From Hirudinaria manillensis (lineage: Eukaryota; Annelida; Clitellata; Hirudinida; Hirudinidae): a DNA stretch of 64,000 nt. The translations under genes and the position numbers were made by a program. The stretch lies in contig CM067533.1 of NCBI GenBank assembly GCA_034509925.1, positions 4,774,035-4,838,034 on the forward strand, written 5' to 3'. The notes beneath the pieces are model-generated. The model was not told the origin of the DNA. It saw nothing but the letters and a program-made list of their open reading frames with translations, and did no database searches. Position 1 is the first letter of the stretch, and each line of letters starts with the position of its first letter. Below are positions 42,883 through 55,317 of the stretch, piece by piece.

Positions 42883-44082
42883 AATGCGTACATATATTCT
42901 CTTTTCATATTCTCCGCCTTTTAATTATGTTAAACTACCTCAAAGCATGTTGAAGCCACTCCAATTTTCTTTGATCTCCACAAGCCATCTCCATCCATCA
43001 ACGAACTGATGTACATTCTGTGCCATCGTACTATCGTTCTCCCGTACCTCCTGAACAAATCTTGAATTACTTTTCTTTGTCTCTGCTTTTCAATAGTTCC
43101 TAATCCTTTTTTGCAGAGTCTGGTCTTTACTTCCACAAACGACTTTGGCATTGTCATTTGGCTTTGATCTTTTAGTTTCATTTGTTCTTTTCTTTTCAGT
43201 GGTCCGTTATGACGTCTTTTGGTTGGATTGTCAACCAGCTGTTAAAAGAGAAAATTTTCCGTCAATTTTTAGTATTCTTTATCTATTAACTCTTGCTGAG
43301 TGTTCTTAACTGTTGAATTGCAGAGCAGCAAGGAAAGTCTTCGCTAGAAAAATGGACGCATTCATAGTGATTCAAAATAAATTGTTGTAATTTGATTTCA
43401 CCGTTTACCCTGTCATCCACTGGATCGACGGAACAAGTAGCTCTTATTTCATTGTTTTGTTTTTTTTTTTTTTATATAGATTATTTCCAACAAATTTAGC
43501 ATATTAATTTGAAGTCCTTGGCAAACTGCGTAGTCCTATCAATAGAGTGATTAGACAAGTTCACATTTTATTTTAACCTTTTGTTCAGAAATGCTCATCA
43601 ACCACGTAAAGGTTGGTAGTGAACATACATTGACCAGAATTCGAAGCAAGAAATCGTTTCTGTAAGCAAAAACAGTAATTTGACGAGCAAACGAAACTTC
43701 GTCAGCACCGGATCATCCGCTCGAATCCTTATTCTGCTAATATGCTCGTTTTTTGTTCGTTTGATCAGCTCAACAAAAAAGATGAGTTTTAAAATTGGAA
43801 ATAAAAGTCAAAGTGTTTTTTTTACTGATCTTTGCTCATGAAAATTAAAATTTGCCGAAGACTTTAACGAACTACTGCGATATTTTCTTTAGTATCATAA
43901 TTCTAATTTTTCAACTGCATAATAACGTTTTTAGTAAATATTTCATTTTCTTCAGGGCATTATGAACACCAGGATATGAGGCGCATCAAGTTCTAAACTA
44001 TACCTTATAAAACAACTATTGGTTTTTTAGTATTACCATATTTACTTAAGCAATAATTAACTCTATTGTTTTTGTGTTCATC
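42883..44082. other. Rab3GAP1 3' flank/spacer, copy 2 side
   Basis: Nearly identical to 55540-56740 downstream of copy 3. Several short frames are open on both strands (for example minus 42930-43181), but none has a recognisable domain. Identity between copies shows recent duplication, not coding constraint. Confidence 0.6.
43376..43381 (+). terminator. Candidate polyadenylation signal of Rab3GAP1 copy 2
   Basis: AATAAA lies about 720 bases after the stop and is conserved at the equivalent place after copy 3 (56040-56045). Confidence 0.4.
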
Positions 44083-44253
44083 ACCGTTACCATTCCTACA
44101 ATTGTTGTTGTCGTTATAAATGTTATTATTAATAATGTTACATTGGATTTCATTGTTAGTGAAGACTGGAAATATGTCCTTAACTTCATGGGTCAGATAA
44201 ACATTGTAAGGACATTGTAAGCGAGAGTTGGGGTGGCATAGTAAATTTATTTT
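44083..44253 (+). repeat. Left 171-base direct repeat flanking the insertion
   Basis: Identical by eye over 171 bases to 45378-45548; a single copy is present at 56741-56911. Confidence 0.9.
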
Positions 44254-45377
44254 CTGAAGCCTCCTCAGGCGTGGATTGACAAGTCGAATATGGAACACAA
44301 CGGCCAGCAGAATGTACAGATGGGGAAAAAGATTTCAATCGATGAACTTATGAAAACTGCAGAATCAGAAATGCAGAAGGTGTCAATCAATGGTCATTCT
44401 CTCCCTCAACAACAACAACACTCAAACCTGTTGACTCAGTACAACCACAATCATCATCATCACCAGCAGCAACAACAACAAGTACGACAAAATGACTACC
44501 AAAGGCAACAACATTCACTCAACCAGCAGCACAATCATGGACAACAACAGCAACAACAGCCTTTCAACCATCACCAGCAACCGAAGCAACAACAATGGCC
44601 GTTCCTAAACAACAATCAGGAGCAAAACAGTCTGTTGTTCTTCTGCCAAGCCAGCGGGCTTCCGACTCCCAAGTATGAGATGAGGTCCATAGATGGAGGA
44701 TTCCAGGGCGGGGTTCACGTTCAGGGCAAAGGGTGGTTTACGGGTCCAATCTGCGCCGATGAGTTCAGAGCTATCGAGGTGGTGTCTGGTTTTGCCTTAC
44801 ACAATATAAAGCTCCAAAAGAACAATCGCTTTAATGGACCTTCCACGAATGCAGGTCAGTACAATCCTCAACACAACATGGGGCTCCAAACTGGACCAAG
44901 ACACCAATTGGCCAATGCAGCAGGCCCCTCCGCTCTGAACCCGCAGGCCAACACCTTCATACCCACGCAGGTCCTCCTGAAACAGAAATCCACCAACAGA
45001 CCAACGTGCCCTGCCCCGGATCCGAGGACCCCCCTCGGGGACGCTCGCCCGGTCCAAACCGAAGCCCCCAAACTCGGCGAATCTCCCGAGCAGCCAGAAA
45101 CTAAGGACACCCCGAGCAAACCCAACGGCAGAAAAGTTACAAAGCACAGGAAGCAACACAAGAGAATCGCAGCATCCTTTGCTATTCAAAGAGCGACATG
45201 AAGGAGAGGGAGAACCACACCAGTCGAACTGTAACACGCGCGTTTATATATTTTTGCGAGTAGCTTCCGCATCCCTAGCCCGCGACGATGCGGGCAGCCG
45301 CAGCCCGCTTTAGGTCATTGGTGTCCGACCCGACGGAATTTGCACGAGAGATCTTGATTTTAAAACGCTACTCTTCA
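44254..45377 (+). other. 1124-base insertion between perfect 171-base direct repeats
   Basis: This segment is absent from the equivalent spacer after copy 3. It is much richer in GC than its surroundings, especially 44880-45310. It contains one intronless ORF, has no poly(A) tail at its right end and shows no terminal inverted repeats. Confidence 0.85.
44290..45201 (+). CDS. Intronless Gln/His-rich protein with a degenerate dsRNA-binding-like domain
   Basis: A 303-codon ATG-to-TGA frame. Residues 1-45 are ordinary; about 45-110 are dominated by Gln and His runs. Residues about 118-177 resemble a double-stranded-RNA-binding domain: LLFFCQASGLPTPKYEM matches the first helix and GLPxPxYE motif, followed by a VHVQGKGWFTG strand pair. 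The second helix reads DEFRAIEVVSGFALHNI, where canonical domains have a Lys-rich KKEAKxxAA segment, so RNA binding by that face is doubtful. The C-terminal third is Pro-rich and ends in a basic stretch (GRKVTKHRKQHKR). Codon use and GC content differ from the neighbours. It may be a retrocopy or a captured host gene; the parent gene is unknown. Confidence 0.6.
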   Translation: MEHNGQQNVQMGKKISIDELMKTAESEMQKVSINGHSLPQQQQHSNLLTQYNHNHHHHQQQQQQVRQNDYQRQQHSLNQQHNHGQQQQQQPFNHHQQPKQQQWPFLNNNQEQNSLLFFCQASGLPTPKYEMRSIDGGFQGGVHVQGKGWFTGPICADEFRAIEVVSGFALHNIKLQKNNRFNGPSTNAGQYNPQHNMGLQTGPRHQLANAAGPSALNPQANTFIPTQVLLKQKSTNRPTCPAPDPRTPLGDARPVQTEAPKLGESPEQPETKDTPSKPNGRKVTKHRKQHKRIAASFAIQRAT

Positions 45378-45548
45378 ACCGTTACCATTCCTACAATTGT
45401 TGTTGTCGTTATAAATGTTATTATTAATAATGTTACATTGGATTTCATTGTTAGTGAAGACTGGAAATATGTCCTTAACTTCATGGGTCAGATAAACATT
45501 GTAAGGACATTGTAAGCGAGAGTTGGGGTGGCATAGTAAATTTATTTT
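45378..45548 (+). repeat. Right 171-base direct repeat flanking the insertion
   Basis: Partner of 44083-44253. This copy is continuous with the rest of the transposon end. Confidence 0.9.
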
Positions 45549-45640
45549 GCACTGAATTTTGTCGGGACCGAGCAAAAGTGGTATAATATAATAGCGAGGC
45601 TGACATAATAGCGGAGTGGCATAGTAGCGAGATTTGACTG

Positions 45641-45994
45641 TACTTGACGTAATCCTACAATTTTCTTACTTATATATTTTTAGAATGAAATGTCATTACA
45701 TTTATTAATTTATTTATATATAAAACATTTTATGCGATTATGTTTTAAAATTGAATATCTGTTATGTTGATCATTTTAATGTATATTAAATGATAATTTT
45801 AATTGTATATGCATCATTTTAATTTGGGGTGTGGGGTTTGATATTGTTTACTAGAATGTCTGATTCCACACATCGCACTGCGACGACAGTGGAGTTCATT
45901 GCCAGGTGACCATTTTTAGTAAGTTCCTTTCTGAAGCTCGTCGAGGCGATTTTGTGCCTGTTCGTTACGTAATTAGTTTAAGTTAAGAAGGAGA
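45641..45994. other. Promoter-proximal region of Rab3GAP1 copy 3
   Basis: AT-rich sequence shared with copy 4 (57004-57357) with almost no differences and, more diverged, with the relic copy 1 (29487-29714). No clear TATA box was recognised near the start codon. Confidence 0.5.
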
Positions 45995-48900
45995 ATGCAG
46001 CGCGCCTCGATCCCCGAGGTAAATATTGCTGCTCATAAACCATAACGATACTAGCATGATGTTAAATTATTTGTTTTTCATTTTTAAGGGGCTCACAGAC
46101 TTACGAAAAATGTATGGCTTGGATTCTGCTTTGGAATGGAATAGGTTTGTAGCTTTTCCAATATCGTCCGTCTTCCTAATTGTCCAATGAATAGTAAGGT
46201 GCTTTTGTTAATGTTTATAAGATAATTTTCATAAGGTCTATTGCAACAAAAAACTAACAGCAACCATTGGCTGATATAGAACACTTTGGAGAAACTGAAA
46301 ATTTGGTGAATGGAGGTCCTGGGGAAATGTTTGTAAATAGCCAATTCTGTAGAACTTGTAGATTAAATTTAATTTCCTCCTCCTGGTCTATTATAGGCAA
46401 ACCATATTTGGTAACACATTACTGGGGCTATGTCCTTAGGCCTGATAAGGCCCATACTCTCTACTCAATTGTATTTATGTGAGGTCTTTCTAAGGATATC
46501 ATTACAGTATTTTCCACCTTGGAGAAATTGTCTTGAGTTAACATTGGTGATAAAATTTGTATGCTCAATGCCAGTAGCAAAGATTAGAACCACAGAACCT
46601 TGATTCTTTTGATGATCCACCATGAACAAAATTAAACTGAAACCTAGTGAAAGGATAGTGTTTGAGGCCGTCCCATTGAAGAATTGGGACTGAATCCACA
46701 AAGGTGGGATACATGTGCATCTGTTATGCAGAATTTAGCAGAAGCAAAAATTCTAAGATTTTGAATAAAGAGAATTGAAGTTGCCAGGCTGAGATCCTAA
46801 AGGTGGTTTACAAAATGGATTGTTTTAAGGAATCTTTTAATGAAAATCCCTTATTAGGGATGTTGTCCTACTTTTTTCAAAGTACTGGACATTATTACGA
46901 GTTACTTTAGTGTAATTATTTTTTTGTTCAAGCACTACATCACTGGTTCCAACAGTTGTGCTGCTAATTGATATCGTGGAATAAAATAAAGAATGGTTTC
47001 AAGTACCAATTATATATATTCGAATGTTATTTAGTTATTTTATAGTTATTGTGAGCATTCATATAGGTCATTAAATTAGTTTCTCATATGCATTTGTATG
47101 CTTTCATGAATGTGTTCAAAGAGTTTTGTTGACTTTCATTGCTTCTTTGCTAGTTGATGTAAGCCTATTCTTATTGAAACTAATCAATATTCTGTTAATG
47201 TCAGGTTTGATACTTGGATTACAAAGTGTTCACAGAATGTACACAAACTGCAATCTTCTCCTACAAAAATACCAAATATTTCTGGACTCCAATCTCTTAG
47301 TAAACCACTAGAAAGTTTTTGGTTTGCAAACAATGAGTTTAAATTGACTTATTGGACAACTGGAATTTCTACCTGTGGGACTGGTTCAGAAAATGAAAAC
47401 CCAAAGAGAACTGACAAAGAAGAAGGTGATAATAATAATAAATTATTGGGTTAATGCACTTAATGATTCCTTTAAAATGACTTTAATTGAAATTTAAATT
47501 GGTAAATGATACTGTATGTTAATAAAATTATAAAAAGGGATAACATTCACCTACAAAAACAGATGGAGTGCCAAAAGCATGGCAGGACATGGTGGACCAT
47601 TCAAATGCATTTCCCTTTGAAATATCCAATTCAATTCAAAAATATTTTGGCCTCAAAGATTTCTTTGTTGTGAATTCAAAGGATATTATTAAGCGTGAGA
47701 AGGCAAAGGATATTCTCAATTCACTAGTACCTCTAGTGGCAAGGTGTAACTCTGGTGGCTGGTGAGCTTGTTGATTTTGATTTTTAGGTGGGATTTATAA
47801 ATTAGTTCATTCTAGGCCATTTAGGACTGAATTAATAAATAATATTTGATATTCTATTATGATGTATTATTAAGACACTTATTGAAGTAGCTTGCATGTT
47901 TTTTTGTCACTTTGTCCTTCCTTGGCATACAAAAGGTATTTATCTATTTGTGTTTTTCTCGTCTGCATTTCACTTAGTTTGGTCGTTAAGATGTTTGTCT
48001 AATGTGTTGCCAAAAAGGGTTTGATGTTGTATCAAATATGCCAACAAGAAGAAAATAAAAATGTCTTCAAGAGCAAATTTTTCTGGATTCTGATTTCTGA
48101 TAACATCACTTTTATTTTGTGTGAAAAGTAACAAATTTTAGCACATTTGTCAGAAAATATTGCTATTATTTTTTCATTCATTTGATACTATCAAATAAAA
48201 GTATTTTATAAATTATGTTATTATTTTTAATAACTTTTGTTAATCATCATTGTTATAAATTTTTTTTAGCGACATTCCCTTGTTTGTTCAGTGTGAAAGT
48301 TTATTTCATCTTTCTGTTGGCACACTGGAGTATTCTGATTTCAAGACATCGTTTGAAACGGTTGACGGGCCAATTGGTTTGCCAAGAGATGGTGACAGAG
48401 ACCTTAAACACTGTTCTCAACTTTTCAAAGAGAACTGGGTTGGTATAGTGCATGAATAATGAATTGTTAATTATTATTTATGAATCCCATTATATTTAAA
48501 TGGTTATTTTGCAACTATATTCTGCCATGTTAATTGCATGTATGTAGTATATTGTATGTAGTGGCATGTGCAGTGCATGTAGTAGGATAATTACATGTAT
48601 ATAGTAGTAGTATAATTGATATTGCTTGCAATTACCATTCTTGTTATTCACAAAGGGGATGGATGAAGATGCTCCTGGTGTTATGGTCTCTTCAAGGTTC
48701 ATTTATGCTATTTGGGAATCAAAAGATGGTCGTGGCGCATGGCTCCCCTTTGGTATGGCATTATTCATTGGTTTTGCTTTCTAAAAGTGGATGTTTTGTG
48801 CATTAAATAAATGAATGTAATATATTAGTAATGAGACCAAACTGTTCATAGCTAAAGCACATTCTATAAAGTACATCTATAAAGTAAATTCAGCACCATT

Positions 48901-51900
48901 TTTGAATGAGAACTGAAATAAATAATTATGAATTATATGATTGAATACAAATTATAAGATTAATGTTTAATTTTTTTATGCAGATTTGGTCTTTTCAGAC
49001 ACTAATTATGTTATTAAAGAATTTGGTAAAAATTGGAGCAGAGTCAATGCATGTTTAACGTGAGCCTGTTGCTTATTGCACCTTATTATGTATTCATGTA
49101 ATGTTTTAATCTAACCATACTTGATTAACTATAACTGCCCACTTTACATTGCAATGTTTTCTGTCCAAGTTTTCCATTTTTGCCATTGAACCGTATAAAC
49201 TTCTGCTTAATATCATTTTATTTATCTGGTTTTCTATCACCAGAATATAATAAAGGAAATAATATAGTAAAATAAAGTATGGAATAAAGCATCCACTTCT
49301 GCCAATAATTCCATTATATATTTGTAGTTATTCTATTGCAGTGAATTCCAACTCTGTGTTACTTGGAGAAATCAGTTGGAATCTGATGTTATTGATTATA
49401 CAAACAAGTGAGTGATTTAAGTTTTATAATCAACCAATTAACGTTTATAATAAATTAATAATTTGTATTTTTTAAATCAAGGAATTTTAATCCCCTTCTT
49501 GCACCTGATTGGTCGCTTGTGTGTCGTTTATTTGATGCAAAGAATATTACACTGGGTTAGTTACTTTGTTGTTTTGAACAATTGCATACACAAAATGCAC
49601 ATCATTTGAAGATTTTTATCACTAAAAGTCTTTACCAAGCTTTTTTATTTAGTAAACAATTATAATAAAGCAGGATTTTCATTTCGTTGAACTTTCCATT
49701 CTTTAATAACCATTAAAAAAGCAAAATAGTTTCGAGCAATTCTGTTCTGTGCTCCTAAATATTTGTTATTTTGGATCATATAATATTTTTTAGGACCTTG
49801 ATTTTATGCCATCATCAACTTGTTACCATCAGGTTACTGTCTCAAGTTGTTCATGGAACTGGGTTCCATAAAGAATGCTTCAAAGCTGATATCGTCACCA
49901 AGTCTTCAAATTCCTTCAAAACCAAAAAGTGGTGGGTTATGTGCTGAATGAGATTTTGTAGAAATTCTATTGATATTTATTTGAGTTATTCAAGTCCATT
50001 GATTATGCATGTATTTAATTTGCAAATATATATTGCAAAAACAGCAAATTGCTATTTGTACTGCTGAGATTCATTTTCATAAAATATTAATGATGTGAAT
50101 ATTAGCTGAATGACAGAAAATAATTTTAAGATTCTTGACTGGAAAGTAATTGGCAATTGTGGGCTATAAAAATGGATATATTTAGCAATATCGATTTGTG
50201 TTTATAAATCCAAATGTGATTCAGTTTCTGGTCTTTGGTGTGCAGACACTAGATCAATATTTAATAAATAATGAATGAAAACAGGTCCTTACATTTCACT
50301 TTAAAGTTATTATGTTTGATAACTAGTAGAAAACAATATATAGAAGACAATATACTAGAAGAAAATATATATAATTTACAACTTATTATGAATGCTTTTG
50401 AATTTTTTAAACATAAAACTACATTAAATAAAGTTTATTGTGAAAATTTTATGACTCGTAAGCTTTTATTATCATCTCCTTTGAAATTCCAATAAATCAC
50501 TTATGATGAAACTTTTTAGAAATCATTGCTGAACTGGATTTGCCAGAGTATGGGGTTAACAAGGTCACCTCAAAGCTCACCATTGATCCTGATCAATCAC
50601 ATATCCCTTTGGAATCACTTGATGTTATTCTTCGGGTGGGTTGTGATAGTTGTTATGATAATTCATTTAATTTATGGGTATGGTTTAACTCTTGAGTGTT
50701 CTGTAAAAGTTTTTGAATTTGTGATTTTAACATTGGAAATAGTACTTTACATACAAAAAATTGATCAAGTCAAATAACATTTGAACAAAGCATATCGTCT
50801 CTAAATAATTATGCATTGGTTATATACTCAGAATTGTAACAAATTACAAATGATTGACAACAATTGCTATTAGTTTTGCTAAGCATTTTTCTGCAAGCAT
50901 TTTCAATTACATCAGGTTTTACAGATAATTTTCAATTATATCTGATAACTTCTTGGAGCAAAACCAAGTCTCTAAATTAAACAGCTTTTTGATGTATCGG
51001 GAAGCAGATTTCTGTGCTGCTACATAGCAAAGAACAGAAACTGCTTCTGATTTTTATTTCTAGTCAGAATTGTATTTAGATCCTTAATTAGTTTAGCATC
51101 ATTTTCTGTTATGTTATTCAATGACTGAACTTTATCTTTTGTGGTGTTTGTAATTGCTATTGCCATTCCATATCTTTGAGATTCCATTCATTTAGATAAA
51201 ACAGCATTGCGGACATAGTATTATATTTATAAGTTAAAGGAAACATGAAGCAGATTATAGTCTTCAAACTTTGACAACTTTGTGAAACCTTTAAACCATC
51301 TTCAATTTTCATAATACATCTTCACTCCAGTTTCTATTATTTATAAATGATCATCAATTGATGGGTTCTAATCAGGAAAATTTAAAAAAAATCATATAAT
51401 TTTGGACCATCTTAGTGAAGGTTTTAAGAAATCCATTGAGCACATAAGCACAGGGGCTTTCCATAATTTGATAATAACTCAAGATTTAAGAACATTTTGT
51501 ATTAATACAAGTATTTTTGCAAATTTTTCAGTTCTTAAGTGATGTTATGTTTCACCTTTTGAAATTATGTTTCCAGTACTTGTTTTATGAGGAAAGATTA
51601 GATACACCTCAACAGTCAAATGGGGATAATCTTGGCATGAGGAACAATGTTGAAGAAGTTGATGATGAGTTCTACGATTTATACGAAGTAATATAACAAT
51701 GACATTTCATCGATAATGATTCATATTCATTTACAAGTTGTGAATTTAACCAAATGTTTAGGAAGTCCAAGATTTCTTCAAGTCAACTAAAAGGCCCAAT
51801 CTCATTACTCGACTGGCGATATGTCTGTGTGTCGTCAACAGGTACCACAATGGTGTCAAAGCTGTCTATCAACTGTGGGATGAGTTTGTTCTCGAGATGA

Positions 51901-54900
51901 AATATCGCTGGGAAAACAGCTGTGAAATTATAGGGTATTTAAGTTTTTTTTTAAATGACCTGTTTTTTTTTGGGTTGTTTGACTGGCATGAAAAGATTAG
52001 ATTGTTTCTAAGATAACTGCAGGGCTGGAAATAATATTGTTATATTGATATTAGCAAATGGTAGCAGAAACTTACTCAATATAATTATGGGATTTTTGTC
52101 TTTCCTTTAACTCTGTCAAAGTAGCTGTCCTTTTTGTTGAAATTGCTCTCAAGAGTATAATAAAGCCTGCTACCTGCTGAAATAAGTCTTTTTAGATTTA
52201 TATTATGTCAATAACATTGGCAACTAGACTATGCAGATTAAATTTATTCTCAAATGAAGGATTTTTTTGGGATGATTAACTCTGCTAATTGTATATTTTT
52301 TGAAGATTGGAACCTGAAGAATCAAATTTTGGATTTGAATTACTTCGTCAGAAGCTTCAAGTAAAACTGCATTTATATTGAGATTATTTAATTTGATTGA
52401 TACTAGATGTGCAGGTTTGATAAATTGAAATGGTCCTGCAACTCGTTACTAGTCACATTTTAAAACGATGCCAGGATATGGGTGTAATAAAAGTTACATA
52501 TTGGCTAACAAGTGCCTTCCTATCTTCTATATATAAATATATATCCTATATATAAAAGGCACTCAAAAGATTGGCTGAATAAGAATTTACATTCCCTGTT
52601 ATTATTACACTTTAAAAATATATTTATATACTTATGATAGAATGTAGTATCATCATTATCACTTTAGATGCTGAATTCTTGTATTAAGAAGAAGAAAGAT
52701 TGGGAAGCATCAACTTCCAACAGCCTTAAAATCTTAACTTCCAGTGAGTCACATTTTTAATGTTTTAGCCATTGCAAGAATTAAACTGAGAAATTTTCAG
52801 GATTGTCTTCACTTGAGAAAAGCATTGGCCTACTGGAAACCGAGTAAGAATGGATGTTTTACGTTGCAACAAAATTGAAAAATTATATACTTAATTATAT
52901 ATCTAATACATTATTTTGAGCAAAGAATCTTCTGCAATTAATTCTATGGCGAAAGCTTTTGTCGTGAATGCAATAAGCAATAATCACAAGGAATGAGTTG
53001 CATTGTGCAGCGATTCACTTTAAATAATTTTGTTTGGGAATAATTTTGGTATCGATTGATTTTAAATTATGAGTAATTAGATTTTGTTACATGCTTTTGT
53101 CAGACATCACTTGACTTTAATTGAAATCTGCTAATGATATACAAATCATTTCTGGGTTGGGGTTACTACCTCTGACTATAAATTTACCTTATAATTGTTA
53201 AATTCCTTATATTCAAATATATCAGATCGAGTGCATCTGAGGCCAATGAAATCCCTCTTCCAGTTCAAGCAATTACCGGCCTATTGTCTACTTTGAAATC
53301 CTTTGCTACTTCCAACCCAGGATGCAATCTGGAGGACTGCCTGAGGTGTTTAAGTAATGATTGGGTGGAAATTATAGACATGGGTGAAGGTGGAAAGAAC
53401 AGTAATAAGGTGAACAATATTTGATGTCTGGAACTGCACTTTGAGGTGGATTATTATTATTTATAATTTCGACATATAATGTGGATGTAGATATACAGAG
53501 GCCAATTGGGCCAGAGAGTGAAGATATTGGATGGAATGTCAGTGTTAATTGAAAAAAGGAAGTTTCCTGATGATGAAGAAGCAGAAAAGGTGGTGGTTAA
53601 GTTATTTGATATTTCAATAATATTGTGTGCATCCGTTCATGATGCTACTGTTGATTAAGAATTTCTGGATTTGAATGCGATTGAAATAAACCAGCTATTA
53701 ACTTTATCAAGATTGTATCTTTTGAATTTGTATATTTCTGGCTAATATGATAACCAGAACTTAAATACACCTATAGTCAAAGAGAAAGATTAAGTTCAAA
53801 TCTTAACCTCTTATACAATGATGATGATAAACGAAAAACTTTCTCAAATGTTTACTATTTTGTCAAATTGAATTATGCTTCAAAAATTTTTTTAATGGGA
53901 ATAATGATAGAAAAGACACCATTTTGATTAAGGATTACTTTTATGACTATTTATACACATAACTACAGATTCTCCATTGGCTAGCTGTGATGAAGCCATC
54001 TGATTTGGCATTTGGTTTCATGCCACTATTGACAAGCTTATCAGTCAACACACTTTTGGAGCAACGTATGTTTCACAGGATAATGCCAATCTTATTTAAT
54101 TTTGCATTTAGTGTCAAAATAAAAAATAATACTTTGTCATTCTTTCTCTGATCAGCTATAATCCAGAATTCTTTCCTTAAAAGACATCTTTACAAAATTA
54201 AAGACATGTTGGGACAACTTCATTTGAATTCTTCTGATGAGCTTGAGAAATTTGAGGTGAAGTTATCCAAAGCTTTTTGTGGGAAGAATATTTACATTAT
54301 CGGATGTTTTGTTCATGGAATTTGTTTCGAATTTCAATGTCCTATCTCTGCACTAGAAATAACCTAATTTTCAAATCTTACTTTGTCAGGATGTTATCTG
54401 TTACCTGACCTTGGTAGAAATCAGAATGCTAAGGATCAAGTATCTGTTAGACAGATTCACAGATGAAGACCTCGATAAAACCAACAATTTAGTCAGTGAT
54501 TTTGAGCTTCAGAAATTTTCTTCTGATCTTGTAGAATTTGGAGAAGCTTCCATTCCAGCCACAAACAATGAACTCCCTTCAGATACAGGACTTGGCAAAT
54601 TAATTCTTAACTTATTCGACAATTATTATAAGGTGAGGTGATAACCTAATTAAGGTGATAATTATTGAAAAAAATGCCAAAAAAGCTTTCCCAATAGCAT
54701 TCTTTTGCTCAAAATTTGAGGCTCAATTTAGAATTGCAATTTAATAAAAAGTAACAAAGTGATAGGAACAAATCATGACATTTCAATTTGTTCAGTATAG
54801 TAAATTCCCATATTTCATGTTGGAATATCAATATTCTATCAAAATTATTTATGGTTATAATTTAATTTGGTCATATTTGACCATTGTAATACTTTTTAAC

Positions 54901-55317
54901 ATTAACTGCTATTAAACTGCTTGTAGTCAACAGACAGTGATGATGAAGATGAAATGGGACCTGGTTGTGAGGCCTATCCAGATCTTCCAGAGCCATATAA
55001 AAAGGAGTACATATTTACATGCAGTAGTCACAAAGCCCCAGATTCCAAACCAATTCCTCAGAGAGTTTATTTCTCCTGTTGTAGAAGTTATTTAGGTAAT
55101 CGAGTAGACAGTGCAATCACCTGTGCTGCAAGCTTATGATAGACCATTTGATTTTGTCTTCTGCCACAAATCTGATTTGAGTTTAAAAATTGGAGTTAAA
55201 GCTTACTGTTTTTGATACATAGGTAAATAAATGGACTTTACAGTTGATGCTTTAAGAGGACTTTCAGATGATGAGCATGATCTGGCAGATATAATTGATA
55301 TGCGTGCACTTCGATGA
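45995..55317 (+). CDS. Rab3GAP1: Rab3 GTPase-activating protein catalytic subunit, tandem copy 3 (complete)
   Basis: Same 23-exon structure as copy 2: 45995-46018, 46089-46144, 47205-47425, 47563-47761, 48270-48438, 48656-48752, 48984-49059, 49342-49407, 49482-49555, 49833-49931, 50520-50635, 51577-51687, 51762-51934, 52306-52360, 52668-52743, 52801-52843, 53226-53409, 53491-53589, 53969-54065, 54156-54256, 54390-54632, 54927-55095, 55244-55317. Total 2622 bases, 873 aa, open throughout. Relative to copy 2 it loses one codon in each of exons 6 and 7, gains one in exon 15 and has eight extra residues in exon 17 (LEDCLRCLSNDW). Those align with the conserved family motif that reads FVRWYSPRDY in the human protein as I recall it. 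The start is MQRASIPE then GLTDLRKMYGLDS. The arginine-finger region GQLGQRVKI is intact. This looks like the copy nearer the ancestral sequence in exon 17. Confidence 0.93.

Larger units (their letters stand above)
44083..45640 (+). mobile_element. Right end of the pogo-like element, split by an insertion
   Basis: The 171 bases 44083-44253 recur exactly at 45378-45548. After the second copy the element continues to its terminus GCGAGATTTGACTG at 45640, followed by TA. The terminal 100 bases are the inverse complement of the left end at 28108. An uninterrupted version is at 56741-57003. The left end of this copy was not found. Confidence 0.7.

Noticed and set aside
42930-43181. Minus-strand 83-codon ORF rich in Arg/Lys in the Rab3GAP1 3' flank, repeated at 55645.
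   Set aside because: Conservation is explained by recent duplication of the whole flank, and there is no domain or promoter.
44797-45237. Minus-strand ORFs of 146 and 97 codons opposite the dsRBD-like ORF.
   Set aside because: They overlap the GC-rich Pro-coding part of the + ORF and show no domain; stop codons are rare by composition.
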